Positions 52,273 to 61,312 of a stretch of DNA of 64,000 bases are shown here, one piece after another. Each line of letters starts with the position of its first letter. The first letter of the stretch is position 1. The translations under genes and the position numbers were made by a program. The stretch is from contig NZ_JAIMEP010000003.1 of the NCBI RefSeq assembly GCF_019794555.1, positions 83,202 to 147,201 of the forward strand, written 5' to 3'. Below the pieces are notes generated by a model that did not search any database, had not been told where the DNA came from, and was given only the letters and a program-made list of their open reading frames with translations. This stretch comes from Streptococcus suis. GTDB taxonomy: Bacteria; Bacillota; Bacilli; Lactobacillales; Streptococcaceae.

Positions 52273-52908
52273 TTATGCCAAACTGGTACGACAGAATGAT
52301 TCCGCCCATCTAGAATCTATGTAATATGTATTCGTTTCTAGGTCTTGAACATCTGTAAGGTAGTACTCATATTGTTCTTGAGAAAAGTCGAGAGATGCTA
52401 CTGCAATCTGGTTATCAATAAACATAAACTGATAGCTTCCCTGTCCAACCTTGGTAAAAACCATATGCTCATAGTTAAACTGAATATCACCATCCTCTAG
52501 AGGACTATTCATAAACTTCATAAGCTCAATTGCTCTATCATCATACCCTGCTGAAACAATCTGTACCTTCTCAACAAAAGACTCTATATCCGAAACTACT
52601 CGAATTCTATATTCACTGAGATCAACACCCTCAGAAATCAAAGAGTATATTTGCATAGAAAGAACATCAACATTACCGTCTGCACAATATTGAATAATTG
52701 TTTTTTGTTCTTCATCTACTACGACTGTTGGGTAATCAATTAGCACCATATGGTTACAGTTATGGCAGGTAAACTTAAAGAAATCCCAGTCCAAAATAGC
52801 AGAAATAATGTCGGGGGTCTTCACCGCATAAACCCTATCAAATCGTTCAAATATACTTTGTTTTCCACAATTAGTGCAGTTTGTTTTTGTTAAAAATATA
52901 GTTGTCAT
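52273..52908 (-). CDS. CpXC domain protein
   Basis: 211 aa. N-terminal zinc-ribbon-like CpXC domain: FLTKTNCTNCGKQSIFERFD, then LDWDFFKFTCHNCNHMVLID (C-x-x-C pairs). The rest is a helical and beta region with no known fold. Start ATG 52908 (MTTIFLTK) behind AGAGGA. Lies between the recombinase and the comEC junction, so it belongs to the element. Function unknown; possibly regulatory. Confidence 0.72.
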   Translation of the reverse strand: MTTIFLTKTNCTNCGKQSIFERFDRVYAVKTPDIISAILDWDFFKFTCHNCNHMVLIDYPTVVVDEEQKTIIQYCADGNVDVLSMQIYSLISEGVDLSEYRIRVVSDIESFVEKVQIVSAGYDDRAIELMKFMNSPLEDGDIQFNYEHMVFTKVGQGSYQFMFIDNQIAVASLDFSQEQYEYYLTDVQDLETNTYYIDSRWAESFCRTSLA

Positions 52909-53054
52909 TCTACTTTTCCTCTTCATCATTAATAAGTAAGCAATTTGCTTTCACTTATTATATTCGCAAGAAAAAGTAAAATTTGCGAATTTTTTCAAAA
53001 AAAATAATAAACTTCATTAAAAACCGTTATGTGTTATTGTATCAATTTCAGAAC

Positions 53055-54734
53055 TCACACTTCGGTATGGGTCAGAACCAAATCATCAATCCTATCCACA
53101 CCTCGACTATGCAGATAGGGAATCAAAGTCCGCTCTGCATTTGCCTGCCGAGATCGCTCCTGCCACGCTTCCTTGGCTGCGAAATCGACTCGTCCGCCCA
53201 CATCAATCAGAATCGTCCGCCCCCGAATGTCCCGTAGAAAGATACTATCCCCCTGCCCTACGTCTACCACCGTCACCTCATTTTCCAGCGGGTGTTTGGT
53301 TATGAAAAATAGCAGAGCAAGGATCAGACTCAATCCAAGGAGCCATTTCTTCTCTCTGTGAAAATCATAAAGCAAGAAAAGGCAGACCAGCAAGAGCAAA
53401 AAGACAAGGCCCGTAGGTTTTCCTAAAATCCAGGGCCGAATCCCCAATTCTGCCACCCATACAATAATCTTTTCCATAAGGATAAAGAATCCGTTGACCC
53501 ACGTAATTTTAATGAAGGGCGATAGTAAAAAAATGACAGATAGCCCAGGTAACAACAACACATCAAAAACGAAGGAAAAAACAAACGTTAAAAGGATAGA
53601 TAAGGGCTGAAAGGCAAAAAAATAGGACATCAAGACCGGTAAAATTCCAAGAGAAATACTCAGACTCTCCACTGCTATCTTCTTTAGCTGCCCTAGCTCT
53701 TCAAAATCAAAGACTGTCAATAACAAAGCATAGGTAAATGTCAGCACACCTCCTGCTGTCAGAAGAAAACGTGGCATAAGCAAGAGACAAACAAAGACAG
53801 TTGCTGCAAAATTATCCAATTTTCGTAGCCCAAGATTACCCAGAATTTTCTGGACCAAGGACCGCACGACTGAGACAGAAAATCCTGTCAATCCTGCATA
53901 AACAAGAGAAAACGGAATTTGAAGCTTATCGACAGTTTCCTTGGTAAAACCCAAACGCAATAAAAGCCAACGAAATTTGTCAATGAAAAAACCAACCTGC
54001 ATCCCAGACAGGGCAAAGAGATGAATGATCCCTAAACTAGAATAGAGGTCACTCATTTGGTCAAAGTCACTATCTAACTCTCCCAATAGTAGTCCAGTCA
54101 TGTAGTGGCTCATGGGAGCAGGAAAATGTGATTTGATATAAACGAGAGCCTGCCTCCGCCAGGTTGACAACCAGTCAAAGATATTCCAGGAATGAATAGG
54201 GAGAATATTGTTAATGGTACTTATTTTTACTGTCCGATAGATGCCCTGGGTTTTGAGATAAGCCTGATAATCAAAACCATTGAAATTACGTTGACCTGCT
54301 GGTTGGCTAACTTCTGCATCTACCTCTAACTGCACCAAGTCCGTAAGCTCCTGAAAGTAGGTTTGTTCTTCCTGACTTGCAAGTTTATAGAAAACCTGAA
54401 AAACTTGACCTTCAGCCCGACCACGAAAAGATAGACTCTCTCCGTTGACATCAATGGTATCAGGAATAACCTGCACAGTTGTCACTTGCTCTGGAGCCCA
54501 TTGATTTGTCCGCTCCCATTGTATCTTCTGACATCCGAAAAAGAGACCACATAAGGCTAGAAGCGGTAGCGTTTTGATGAAGACCACCTTTCCTTGCCGA
54601 AGCCCAAAGACTGCTAGTAACAGACTCAGCAGGCTCATTGTCAAAAGGGAAAAAGAGTGGACTGCAAAGTAGGTTAACACCGCCAAAACTGCAAAGTGAA
54701 TGGGCTGACAAGGGAGTCTAATCAACCGTGACAT
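53055..54734 (-). pseudogene. comEC: comEC interrupted by the element (N-terminal 557 native residues remain)
   Basis: ComEC is the channel for transforming DNA. The membrane region (about residues 20-460) is intact: FLTAGGVLTFTYALLLTVFD and more. The C-terminal metallo-beta-lactamase domain begins with VVDVGQGDSIFLRDIRGRTI but the frame turns from DDLVLTHT into Glu-Val-stop, just where HTDxDH should follow. Full ComEC is ~740 aa. The last native codon begins ACC GA; after GA (53062-53063) the sequence is foreign. Start ATG 54734 overlaps comEA by 17 nt. Transformation is expected to be impaired. Confidence 0.9.
53062..53063. other. Element / comEC junction (GA crossover dinucleotide)
   Basis: comEC coding sequence ends in GTTCTGACCCATACCGA and is then followed by foreign sequence. 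The native codon would be Asp (GAC/GAT). Serine recombinases exchange at a central dinucleotide, and GA fits the observed break. The matching other junction is outside the window. Confidence 0.75.
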
Positions 54735-55395
54735 ATGGTCGGATACTTTCCATCGTTTTATCACCAATTCCTGAAACATTATTCAGGTCGTCAACCGATT
54801 TGAAACCACCATTGGCTTCACGGTAAGCAATAATATCCGCCGCTCTCTTTGCACCTATACCTGAAATGGTTTGTAAATCTGCCTCGGTAGCAGTATTTAA
54901 ATTGACCAAAGAAGATTGGCTCTCCTCTTTAGTTTGAGTTGCTACAGCACTGGAACTTGGTGCTGTTATTACCGAAATATCCTCATCCTTGTGTGCGACG
55001 TAAATAATCTCTTCATCTGCCAATTTTTGAGCTAAGTTGACTGATTTTTGATTTGCTTCTGCTGTGAAACCACCAGCCGCAACAATCGCATCATTGACGC
55101 GACTCTCGAGCTTAAGTGTGTAAAGTCCAGGTCTCTCTACTTCTCCTTTAACATCTACCACAACCAGTTGGATTTCTTGTTCAGTATCTCTTGTTTTGCT
55201 TTCTGTACTGGATTCTTCAACCTCTTCTGGAACACTACTTGCTTGGTTCTCCTGTGAAAATGCTGCCAAACCCGTTTGATCTGCAGGCTGAGGGGGCTGG
55301 TTGAGCAATAGAACACTCACAACCACTACTGTCATCATACTTGCAATTACACAAAACCACTTATGTTTCTTTACTATGTTTAACATTTCTTCCAT
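54718..55395 (-). CDS. comEA: ComEA competence DNA receptor
   Basis: 225 aa. Membrane anchor at residues ~13-31 (FCVIASMMTVVVVSVLLLN), a variable Ser/Glu-rich linker, a SLBB domain (VVDVKGEVERPGLYTLKLES) and a C-terminal helix-hairpin-helix pair (LNTATEADLQTISGIGAKRA, KTMESIRPYVTVD). Binds DNA outside the membrane and hands it to ComEC. Ribosome-binding site GGAGG. Followed, with 17-nt overlap, by the interrupted comEC. Confidence 0.95.
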   Translation of the reverse strand: MEEMLNIVKKHKWFCVIASMMTVVVVSVLLLNQPPQPADQTGLAAFSQENQASSVPEEVEESSTESKTRDTEQEIQLVVVDVKGEVERPGLYTLKLESRVNDAIVAAGGFTAEANQKSVNLAQKLADEEIIYVAHKDEDISVITAPSSSAVATQTKEESQSSLVNLNTATEADLQTISGIGAKRAADIIAYREANGGFKSVDDLNNVSGIGDKTMESIRPYVTVD

Positions 55396-55423
55396 AAATT
55401 TACCTCCATCCTTTTATTCGAAA

Positions 55424-55457
55424 ATAAAAAAGAAAAACCCGCAGAAACGAGTTTTTC
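55424..55457 (-). terminator. Terminator after plsC
   Basis: Stem AAAAACTCG / CGGGTTTTT (G-T wobble) with a 6-nt loop, then TTTTTT on the minus strand, between plsC and comEA. Confidence 0.8.
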
Positions 55458-55460
55458 AAT

Positions 55461-56204
55461 TCATTTTTTTAATTCTACCGATGGATTCCAAAAGAAGCTT
55501 GCTATGTAACTAAAAACATAGGTTAATCCTAAAATAATTGCTACTAGGATAAGGATAGGGAGACGGTAAATATAAGTTAATATATTTGGTTTTTTCTTAG
55601 TTTGGAAGGATGCTGCGTAATCATTCAAACGTTTAAATTCAGTTTCGATTCGATGAGTTACTTCAGCCGTCCCTGCATCATCCAAGCGCTTGATGTCTGA
55701 AACATCGATAGGATTTCCAAAAGCCACATCGATTCGCTCACCAGCCAAGAGCCCATTGATGCTCATCGGTCCCACATAGGTTGCAGGCATGAGTTTAACC
55801 TTGGCTGACTTGGCAATGACCGCTACACCACCTTTTAGTTCTGAAGAATGACGACTTCCAGAAGGAAACATGACCAAAGAACGATTGCTTTTTTTCAACA
55901 TGTTGACAGGGTATTTAATAGCTGCCATCCCAGGATTTTCACGATCAATTGGGAAGGCTCCACATTTGCGAATCCACCAGCCAAAACCGCGATCCTTGAA
56001 AAGTTCTTTTTTAGCCATAAAAATAAACTGTTTTGGCGCAGCAGCAAATCCTAAAAAAACAGGATCCCAGAAGGTCTTATGTGGAGCGATTAAAATATAA
56101 TTCTCCTCTTGTGGCAATATTTTTTCTTTATCATGATAATGGATATTTCCATTAATTGCCCAAAGTAAAAAAGATAGTAAGGTACGTAAATAGGCGTAAA
56201 ACAT
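55461..56204 (-). CDS. plsC: 1-acyl-glycerol-3-phosphate acyltransferase
   Basis: 247 aa. Acyltransferase motifs: APHKTFWDPVFLG (H-x4-D), FPIDRENPGM, FPSGSRHSS in place of EGTR, and LMPATYVGPMS. Makes phosphatidic acid. The C-terminus has a hydrophobic hairpin (ILILVAIILGLTYVFSYIAS). I prefer ATG 56204 over 56210, since the ribosome-binding site AAGGAG touches the first ATG. Conserved neighbour of comEA in streptococci. Confidence 0.93.
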   Translation of the reverse strand: MFYAYLRTLLSFLLWAINGNIHYHDKEKILPQEENYILIAPHKTFWDPVFLGFAAAPKQFIFMAKKELFKDRGFGWWIRKCGAFPIDRENPGMAAIKYPVNMLKKSNRSLVMFPSGSRHSSELKGGVAVIAKSAKVKLMPATYVGPMSINGLLAGERIDVAFGNPIDVSDIKRLDDAGTAEVTHRIETEFKRLNDYAASFQTKKKPNILTYIYRLPILILVAIILGLTYVFSYIASFFWNPSVELKK

Positions 56205-56280
56205 AGTCATCTCCTTTTCAGTCCTTACATTATACCATATTTTATCTCCGAAAAAAATCTGAAGTTCTGTTCTTACAATA

Positions 56281-56295
56281 TGCTATAATTATCAT
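56281..56295 (+). promoter_or_regulatory. Extended -10 promoter, probable leaderless start
   Basis: TGCTATAAT (TATAAT at 56284-56289, TG one base upstream) lies 6 nt before ATG 56296, and no ribosome-binding site is present, so transcription probably starts at or next to the start codon. Confidence 0.6.
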
Positions 56296-57045
56296 ATGCA
56301 TAAAATAGAATTACAAGATGGGGAGCGGATTGACCAGCTCTTCTCAACAGATGTTCAAATTATTCAAAATCGGGAAGTTTTTAGTTATTCAATTGATAGC
56401 GTCCTCCTATCGCGTTTTCCGAAAATGCCAGCTAAAAAAGGATTGATTGTCGACCTTTGTAGCGGAAATGGGGCGGTGGGCCTCTTTGCCTCCACACGTA
56501 CAAAGGCTCAGATTGTGCAGATTGAATTACAGGAACGCTTAGCGGACATGAATCGGCGATCCATCGAACTCAATGATTTAGAGGAACAGTTAACAGTGAT
56601 TAACGACGATTTGGCAAACTTACCTCATTATGATTTACGATCAAAAGTTGATTTAATGCTCTGCAATCCTCCTTACTTTAAAGTAGATGAATCTTCTAAC
56701 CTCAATGAAAGCGAGCATTACCTTTTAGCCAGACACGAGATTGCGACCAACCTTGACAATATTTGCCAGGTAGCACAACAAGTACTCAAATCCAATGGTC
56801 GCTTGGCCATGGTCCATAGACCAGATCGATTTTTGGATATTTTAGATAAGCTACGTATCTACAAACTGGCTCCAAAACGCATCCAGTTTGTCTATCCCAA
56901 GGCCAGTAAGGAAGCGAATATGTTACTGATTGAGGCTATCAAAGATGGTTCTGTAGATGGATTACATATCCTGCCACCTCTGGTTGTTCACGAGGAAGAC
57001 GGCGACTATACTCCTGCTATTCATGAGATTTATTATGGAAAATAA
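56296..57045 (+). CDS. tRNA1(Val) adenine-N6 methyltransferase-like protein
   Basis: 249 aa. SAM fold with [20 protein letters not shown] (motif I), and the NPPY catalytic motif in [18 protein letters not shown]. This is the TrmN6/YabB family, methylating tRNA position A37. C-terminal end [20 protein letters not shown]. Short overlap (11 nt) with the GIY-YIG gene; conserved pair in streptococci. Confidence 0.9.
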   Translation: MHKIELQDGERIDQLFSTDVQIIQNREVFSYSIDSVLLSRFPKMPAKKGLIVDLCSGNGAVGLFASTRTKAQIVQIELQERLADMNRRSIELNDLEEQLTVINDDLANLPHYDLRSKVDLMLCNPPYFKVDESSNLNESEHYLLARHEIATNLDNICQVAQQVLKSNGRLAMVHRPDRFLDILDKLRIYKLAPKRIQFVYPKASKEANMLLIEAIKDGSVDGLHILPPLVVHEEDGDYTPAIHEIYYGK

Positions 57046-57304
57046 AGCCTATTTTTATGTTTTAGAATGTGCTGATGACAGCCTCTATACCGGTTATACA
57101 ACAAATGTGGAAAAAAGACTTGCTACTCATAATTGTGGAAAAGGTGCTAAATATACACGTGGTCGTTTGCCTGTCAAACTACTCTATCAAGAAGCTTTTG
57201 CCAGTAAGCAGGAAGCCATGTCTGCCGAAGCCTTGTTTAAAAAACGTAGCCGGCAGAGCAAGTTAAATTATATTGCAGAAAGCAGAAAAAATGATACAAA
57301 ATAA
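57035..57304 (+). CDS. GIY-YIG nuclease-like protein (UPF0213)
   Basis: 89 aa. GIY-YIG signature: [20 protein letters not shown], then [20 protein letters not shown] and [19 protein letters not shown]. Matches the YazA/UPF0213 family next to the tRNA methyltransferase. ATG 57035 overlaps it. The role is unknown; the catalytic Tyr/Arg pattern is present. Confidence 0.9.
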   Translation: MENKAYFYVLECADDSLYTGYTTNVEKRLATHNCGKGAKYTRGRLPVKLLYQEAFASKQEAMSAEALFKKRSRQSKLNYIAESRKNDTK

Positions 57305-57662
57305 GAAACAAATCCACCGCCTTCGCATCATTTGGCATATCGTGAGAGTGACTGGCTTCGCCACTTTTCTCACTTCCTTTTTCAGTTTTATCTTCCTAGC
57401 AGCTGGTTTGCTACTCTGGTTGGAGCCTGATTTTACCAGCTACGGTGATAGTTTATGGTACAGCTTTGTTACAGCAACGACTGTTGGCTATGGAGATATG
57501 CTAGTCACCACTGCTTTTGGACGGATTATCAGCATTCTCTTAGCTATTTATGGCATCCTCTTTTTAGGAAGTCTGTCTGGTTTGGTCGTCAGCTACTATA
57601 CTGAGGTCAGCAAGCATTATTCTTTAGCAATCGAACAGGACAAGCAAAAAACTGGCTCTTAG
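57291..57662 (+). CDS. Two-TM potassium channel family protein
   Basis: 123 aa. TM1 at about 20-40 ([20 protein letters not shown]), pore helix, and the selectivity filter TVGYGD in [16 protein letters not shown], then TM2 ([20 protein letters not shown]). A small K+ channel. ATG 57291 overlaps the previous gene by 14 nt. A TTG at 57273 also gives an open frame. Confidence 0.9.
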   Translation: MIQNKKQIHRLRIIWHIVRVTGFATFLTSFFSFIFLAAGLLLWLEPDFTSYGDSLWYSFVTATTVGYGDMLVTTAFGRIISILLAIYGILFLGSLSGLVVSYYTEVSKHYSLAIEQDKQKTGS

Positions 57663-57676
57663 GAACCAGTTTTTTC
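57646..57676. terminator. Bidirectional terminator, shared by convergent genes
   Basis: Stem AAAAAACTGGCTC / GGAACCAGTTTTTT around TTA. It lies across the overlapping stop codons of the K+ channel and ClC genes; both reading frames end in TGS. Confidence 0.85.
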
Positions 57677-58831
57677 TTGTTTCTGATTAGAGATTAACTT
57701 TCTTCCAAATATAGTCAAGCCAATTATCAATAAAGAGATTGGCAAAAGCTGAAATGGAAAGAATAAACTAATAAATATACCTGCTAGCCATTCCTTTTCA
57801 AGAGAAGCGATGGCCATAGACAAGCTCACGACCAACACGATAAATAAGCTGTCCACCTGTGGAAAAAGTTGTGCCACAGCAAACCCTTGCAGGAAGGCTG
57901 CAAAGGTTACAGGAAAAACGTCCCCTCCAGTCCAACCAGTCCATAAGCAAACTTCTAAGAATAGCAACTTAGTTATGGATAGAATAAATAGAATGAGTAC
58001 AGGAGTCCCCATCCCCAATTCGACAATTGAATGTAAACTCTGTTGTCCTGAAAACAATAGAGTTGGAGCAATCATTGTAACAATGAAAATTGCTACTGCA
58101 CCAAGGCTAGTCTTGATTGGTAATGAAAGGTTCAATCGATTTAAACTTGCACGAATAAATGGTTTCAACCAAGAATAGCCTTTTCCCAAAAAATAACCAT
58201 ACAGACAAAGTGGCAAAAAGAAAAGTAAGTCATTCAGCGACCAGCTGGTTTCTCCCAACTTAGTGACAAAAGATGGCTGGTCGGTCAATCTCATCATAAG
58301 CCAAAAGACAAACAAACCATTGGCAATCAACAAGTTGCGTAATAGTTTCCCTGTCTGCTTTTGACTGTTCGGATAAGGCAAAAGGTAAGAGCTAGGATGA
58401 AAGAGATAATTTATCCACATCCCTATTCCCTGTCCACTCACCTGCTCCCAGTTGGCTTCCAGATAACGTAACTTATCCGCCTGCCAGATGGAATAGGCAA
58501 TCACTGCCCCAAGTAAGGTGGCTTCAGGACCAACTCCAGCACCCGAAACCAAAATGACCAGTGCCAAAACTAAATTACGCCATGTATTCTGATAAGACAC
58601 CGTTCCGTCATGTCCCAATTCATGAAGCAAATCATGACTGGTCTTGGGTAAATTCCCCCACTTATTTTTTAGAAGAATGACCAAACAGGTTAACAGAAGC
58701 AAGATCAGAATCGAATAGACTGTTCCAAAATGAAACTGATGGGGCAGACTTTCCCATAAAAAGTGACTAATAACCTTTTCAGCCATGATAAAACCATACG
58801 AAACTAAGGCAATGACACTACTGTAAACCAA
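57659..58831 (-). CDS. ClC-type chloride channel/transporter, 5' end possibly frameshifted
   Basis: 390 aa, ten or so membrane helices. ClC-like elements: VSGAGVGPEATLLGAVIAY and WTGGDVFPVTFAAFLQG. The listed start is TTG 58831. Upstream, ATG 58869 behind GTAGGTAG reads only MVGKKKFT then stop. If the A6 tract (58861-58856) were A7, ATG 58869 would read MVGKKEIHLTAIGLVYSS into this frame, adding 13 residues. So this gene is either phase-variable, inactive, or the sequence has an indel. Confident in family, not in start. Confidence 0.75.
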   Translation of the reverse strand: MVYSSVIALVSYGFIMAEKVISHFLWESLPHQFHFGTVYSILILLLLTCLVILLKNKWGNLPKTSHDLLHELGHDGTVSYQNTWRNLVLALVILVSGAGVGPEATLLGAVIAYSIWQADKLRYLEANWEQVSGQGIGMWINYLFHPSSYLLPYPNSQKQTGKLLRNLLIANGLFVFWLMMRLTDQPSFVTKLGETSWSLNDLLFFLPLCLYGYFLGKGYSWLKPFIRASLNRLNLSLPIKTSLGAVAIFIVTMIAPTLLFSGQQSLHSIVELGMGTPVLILFILSITKLLFLEVCLWTGWTGGDVFPVTFAAFLQGFAVAQLFPQVDSLFIVLVVSLSMAIASLEKEWLAGIFISLFFPFQLLPISLLIIGLTIFGRKLISNQKQEKTGS

Positions 58832-58907
58832 ACCAATGGCGGTCAGGTGAATTTCTTTTTTCCTACCATAATCTACCTACAAGAAAGAGGCACTTTTGCA
58901 TCTTTCA

Positions 58908-59420
58908 TTATTTCAATTTGAAGAATTGAACAATCGCCACAATCCCTTGATAAATAAAGACAAAGGCAATGGTGTAGCTGATCAAGAATCCTGTCATCAA
59001 CGGATGGGCCATCATGACTAGACCAGCAATAATTCCTAAAATTCCTAAAGCTAATAAGGGTGTCCCAACCGATTTATCTGCCTTACGAACCTTAAAACCA
59101 ACGATTGTTTTAGTAATACCGTTTGTTAAGGCCCAGAATGAAATGATGAATGGTACAAAGGTTACCATTTCAATAAAGCTACCAGAGAACAAGGCTAGGG
59201 CCAAGATAAGCGTTACAATCCCGCCAAACAAGTTCCAACCATGCTTTTCTTCTGCTTTAAAATAATTCACAATCTCAGAAATCCCCTGAGCTGCAAATAC
59301 AAGTGCGAATAAAAAGGTCATTGAAGCAAGACTAATCGCTGGATTCGCTAACATTTGAAAACCAGCAAATACAGAAAAGATACCTGCAAGCAATAACAAC
59401 CATTTCCAATTTTTTGACAT
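58908..59420 (-). CDS. HdeD/DUF308 family membrane protein
   Basis: 170 aa with six predicted membrane segments in three pairs (WLLLLAGIFSVFAGFQMLA, FALVFAAQGISEIVNYF, VTLILALALFSGSFIEMV and more). Matches the acid-stress membrane protein HdeD / DUF308 family. Start MSKNWKWLL, ATG 59420 behind GGGGGAG. It follows the TetR gene by 25 bp and is probably in its operon. Confidence 0.85.
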   Translation of the reverse strand: MSKNWKWLLLLAGIFSVFAGFQMLANPAISLASMTFLFALVFAAQGISEIVNYFKAEEKHGWNLFGGIVTLILALALFSGSFIEMVTFVPFIISFWALTNGITKTIVGFKVRKADKSVGTPLLALGILGIIAGLVMMAHPLMTGFLISYTIAFVFIYQGIVAIVQFFKLK

Positions 59421-59445
59421 TTCTGTCTCCCCCTTTTTTAAGGAC

Positions 59446-60048
59446 CTAGTCCTTAATGATTCCATAAACCATCATATCCAAAACCTGTGACAATTGATTT
59501 TCGTAGCCCGATACCAAATCTGTCAAACTGCTGTCTGACGAAACAGTTAGATAGTAAGAACGAAACATGTCCTGAATCAAGCGTAGATAGGCCATGGCCT
59601 TCTTTTTATCAATATGCTCTTTCAGTTTGGATTCTGATAGTAATTTTTGACAAACCTGTTCATTCAAGTCTAGAAAAATTGCCTTCTGAGGCGCAATATC
59701 CTCCTCCAACTCCTCTGGTGTTGCAATCATAGCTTCAAAGAATAGATGACTCTGCTCTGGAAAGTCCCGATAAAATTGGTGTCGTCTTTCCATATAAGCA
59801 GCCAGAGTGGGCACTTGACCATCTTCCCCCAGAAACAAGGTCAAAGCTTTTTCAAAACTTTCCTGAACACATGCCAGATAGAGATCCGACTTTCCTGAGA
59901 AATTATGATACAAAACTCCTTTAGAAATCCCTTCTACCTTACAAAGCTCATTAATGACAAATCCCTTGTAACCCTTGGCAGCAAATTCCCCCAAGGCTGC
60001 TGCAATGATCATTTCTCTACGAAGTCTTGTTTTTTCTTCTTTTCTCAT
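59446..60048 (-). CDS. TetR family regulator
   Basis: 200 aa. N-terminal HTH: KTRLRREMIIAAALGEFAAK, GFVINELCKVEGISKGVLYH, NFSGKSDLYLACVQ. The C-terminal ligand domain is helical. It has a perfect promoter-operator upstream, and the HdeD gene is 25 bp downstream, so TetR likely represses this operon until a ligand appears. Ligand not predictable. Confidence 0.92.
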   Translation of the reverse strand: MRKEEKTRLRREMIIAAALGEFAAKGYKGFVINELCKVEGISKGVLYHNFSGKSDLYLACVQESFEKALTLFLGEDGQVPTLAAYMERRHQFYRDFPEQSHLFFEAMIATPEELEEDIAPQKAIFLDLNEQVCQKLLSESKLKEHIDKKKAMAYLRLIQDMFRSYYLTVSSDSSLTDLVSGYENQLSQVLDMMVYGIIKD

Positions 60049-60068
60049 GGTCTTCCCTCCGATTTATA

Positions 60069-60097
60069 ATTATAGACCGCTTGGTCTATAATGTCAA
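60069..60097 (-). promoter_or_regulatory. TetR promoter with internal palindromic operator
   Basis: Minus strand TTGACA (60097-60092), 17-nt spacer, TATAAT (60074-60069), the consensus boxes. The spacer and -10 contain the dyad TATAGACC-AAGC-GGTCTATA (60090-60071), a natural operator that a bound TetR dimer would block. GGAGGG follows. Confidence 0.85.
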
Positions 60098-60108
60098 CTA
60101 AATCTTCC

Positions 60109-60140
60109 AAAAAAAAAAAGACTTGGAAATTCCAAATCTT
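60109..60140 (-). terminator. Terminator of azoR
   Basis: Minus-strand stem AAGATTTGGA / TCCAAGTCTT with 3-nt loop, then TTTTTTTTTT. The azoR stop overlaps the stem. Confidence 0.85.
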
Positions 60141-60750
60141 AAAATACTTCCAAAATTGTATCAATTTTCCCCATAGCTTCTTCAAAAATAGCCTGAGCCT
60201 GGCTTGGATCAGCTGATTGTCCTTCGATAAAGACCTGATGGATGTCTTCAAAGCCAAGAAATTCAAAGATAGACTTGATATACTGGGCAGCTGGATCTTG
60301 ACCTGCATAAACACCACCATTGGACTGGATGTGCAACAATTTTTTGCCCTTGACCAAACCGATAGAGCCTTCTGGACCATACTTAAAGGTCAGGCCTGCT
60401 ACATTGATGGTATTGACCCAAGATACCAACTGACTTGGCACATTGAGATTCCAGAGAGGATTGACGACAACAATCTTATCCGCCATAAGAAATTGCTGGG
60501 TCAAGGCATTGTAACGGTCCAATTGCTTTGCTTGTTCAGGACTGATACTCTCGCCTTTTTTAGCAGCTCCCATAGCCTCTAACAAAGATTTGTCCAGGGC
60601 TGGAATCTGGTCTTCAAAAACATCCACTACTTCTATCTGATCTTCTGGGTGCAAACTGGCGTAACGAGTTAGAAATTCCTCCAATGCTCGCAAGGCGTAG
60701 GACTTTTGTGGGTCAAGGGGGTGGGCTTTTACGATTAATAGATTTGCCAT
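60139..60750 (-). CDS. azoR: FMN-dependent NADH:quinone / azo reductase (AzoR)
   Basis: 203 aa flavodoxin-like fold: LLIVKAHPLDPQKSYALRAL (FMN phosphate loop), NPLWNLNVPSQLVSWVN, and LLHIQSNGGVYAGQDPAAQY. Reduces quinones and azo compounds. Start behind AAAGGAGAG. Upstream is a GATTTGA-TCAAATC dyad that may be an operator. Ordinary AzoR length. Confidence 0.9.
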   Translation of the reverse strand: MANLLIVKAHPLDPQKSYALRALEEFLTRYASLHPEDQIEVVDVFEDQIPALDKSLLEAMGAAKKGESISPEQAKQLDRYNALTQQFLMADKIVVVNPLWNLNVPSQLVSWVNTINVAGLTFKYGPEGSIGLVKGKKLLHIQSNGGVYAGQDPAAQYIKSIFEFLGFEDIHQVFIEGQSADPSQAQAIFEEAMGKIDTILEVF

Positions 60751-60810
60751 TGGTTCTCTCCTTTATCATTCGTTATTACTAATTATTGATAAACATATTC
60801 TACTCTTTTT

Positions 60811-60827
60811 GATTTGAAATTCAAATC
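60811..60827. promoter_or_regulatory. Dyad upstream of azoR
   Basis: GATTTGA-AAT-TCAAATC, perfect 7-bp arms, about 60 bp before the azoR start. Candidate regulator site in the promoter region. Confidence 0.4.
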
Positions 60828-60842
60828 ATTTGCTCGAAGCAA

Positions 60843-60870
60843 AAGGCTGGTCTCCCAGCCTCTTTTTTTT
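60843..60870. terminator. Terminator between azoR and GNAT genes
   Basis: Stem AGGCTGG / CCAGCCT (60844-60850 with 60855-60861), with TTTTTTTT on the plus-strand side and TTTTGC on the minus-strand side. It ends the GNAT transcript on the minus strand; the longer T-run is on the plus side. Confidence 0.65.
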
Positions 60871-60881
60871 AGATTGTTTTA

Positions 60882-61289
60882 TTATTTTAAATAGGTGTAA
60901 GCGACACAGTCCAGGCTATCAACGGCTGTAAAGCCAATTGCCTCATAGAAAGACCGTGTTTTCTCAGTATTGTCCGTCAAGAGATGAAGCTGATAAATAC
61001 CCGGAAAGTGGGTAACGGCCTGCTCCAAAAGCTGACACCCAATTCCTTGTCGCTGATAGGTTGGTAGGACCAAGATGTCCTGAATAAAAACGATTGAATA
61101 CCCGTCGCCAACTGCTCGCAAGAGACCCACTAGACGGTCACCGTCAAAGGCAGCAAGAACGAGCAGACTATGTTCCAAGGCCTTCTCTAGCATTTCTGGA
61201 TGTCTAGTATAGCCTGTCCAACCCACAGAAGCATAGAGGTCTAGGACAGCTTGAAAATCAAGTTGAGGATTTTGTTTGTAAGTAATCAT
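60882..61289 (-). CDS. GNAT acetyltransferase
   Basis: 135 aa: MITYKQNPQLDFQAVLDLYA, LAAFDGDRLVGLLRAVGDGY, and acetyl-CoA loop VLPTYQRQGIGCQLLEQAV; C-terminal ETRSFYEAIGF-like (EKTRSFYEAIGFTAVDSLDC). N-acetyltransferase of unknown substrate. A 12-aa uORF and a -10 box lie upstream. Confidence 0.9.
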   Translation of the reverse strand: MITYKQNPQLDFQAVLDLYASVGWTGYTRHPEMLEKALEHSLLVLAAFDGDRLVGLLRAVGDGYSIVFIQDILVLPTYQRQGIGCQLLEQAVTHFPGIYQLHLLTDNTEKTRSFYEAIGFTAVDSLDCVAYTYLK

Positions 61290-61312
61290 GTCTTTCTCCT
61301 TTGTATTGTTTT

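Noticed and set aside
45624..53062. Two nested elements (phage inside a second element in comEC) instead of one
   Set aside because: Order of comEC junction, recombinase, cargo, umuC and phage genes matches single Phi1207.3-type elements; no second boundary or target repeat is visible. Not excluded, since the left end lies outside.
1..53062. Antibiotic-resistance cargo expected for this phage family
   Set aside because: No mef, msr, tet or erm-like gene is present in the window; the slot holds the sugar cassette.
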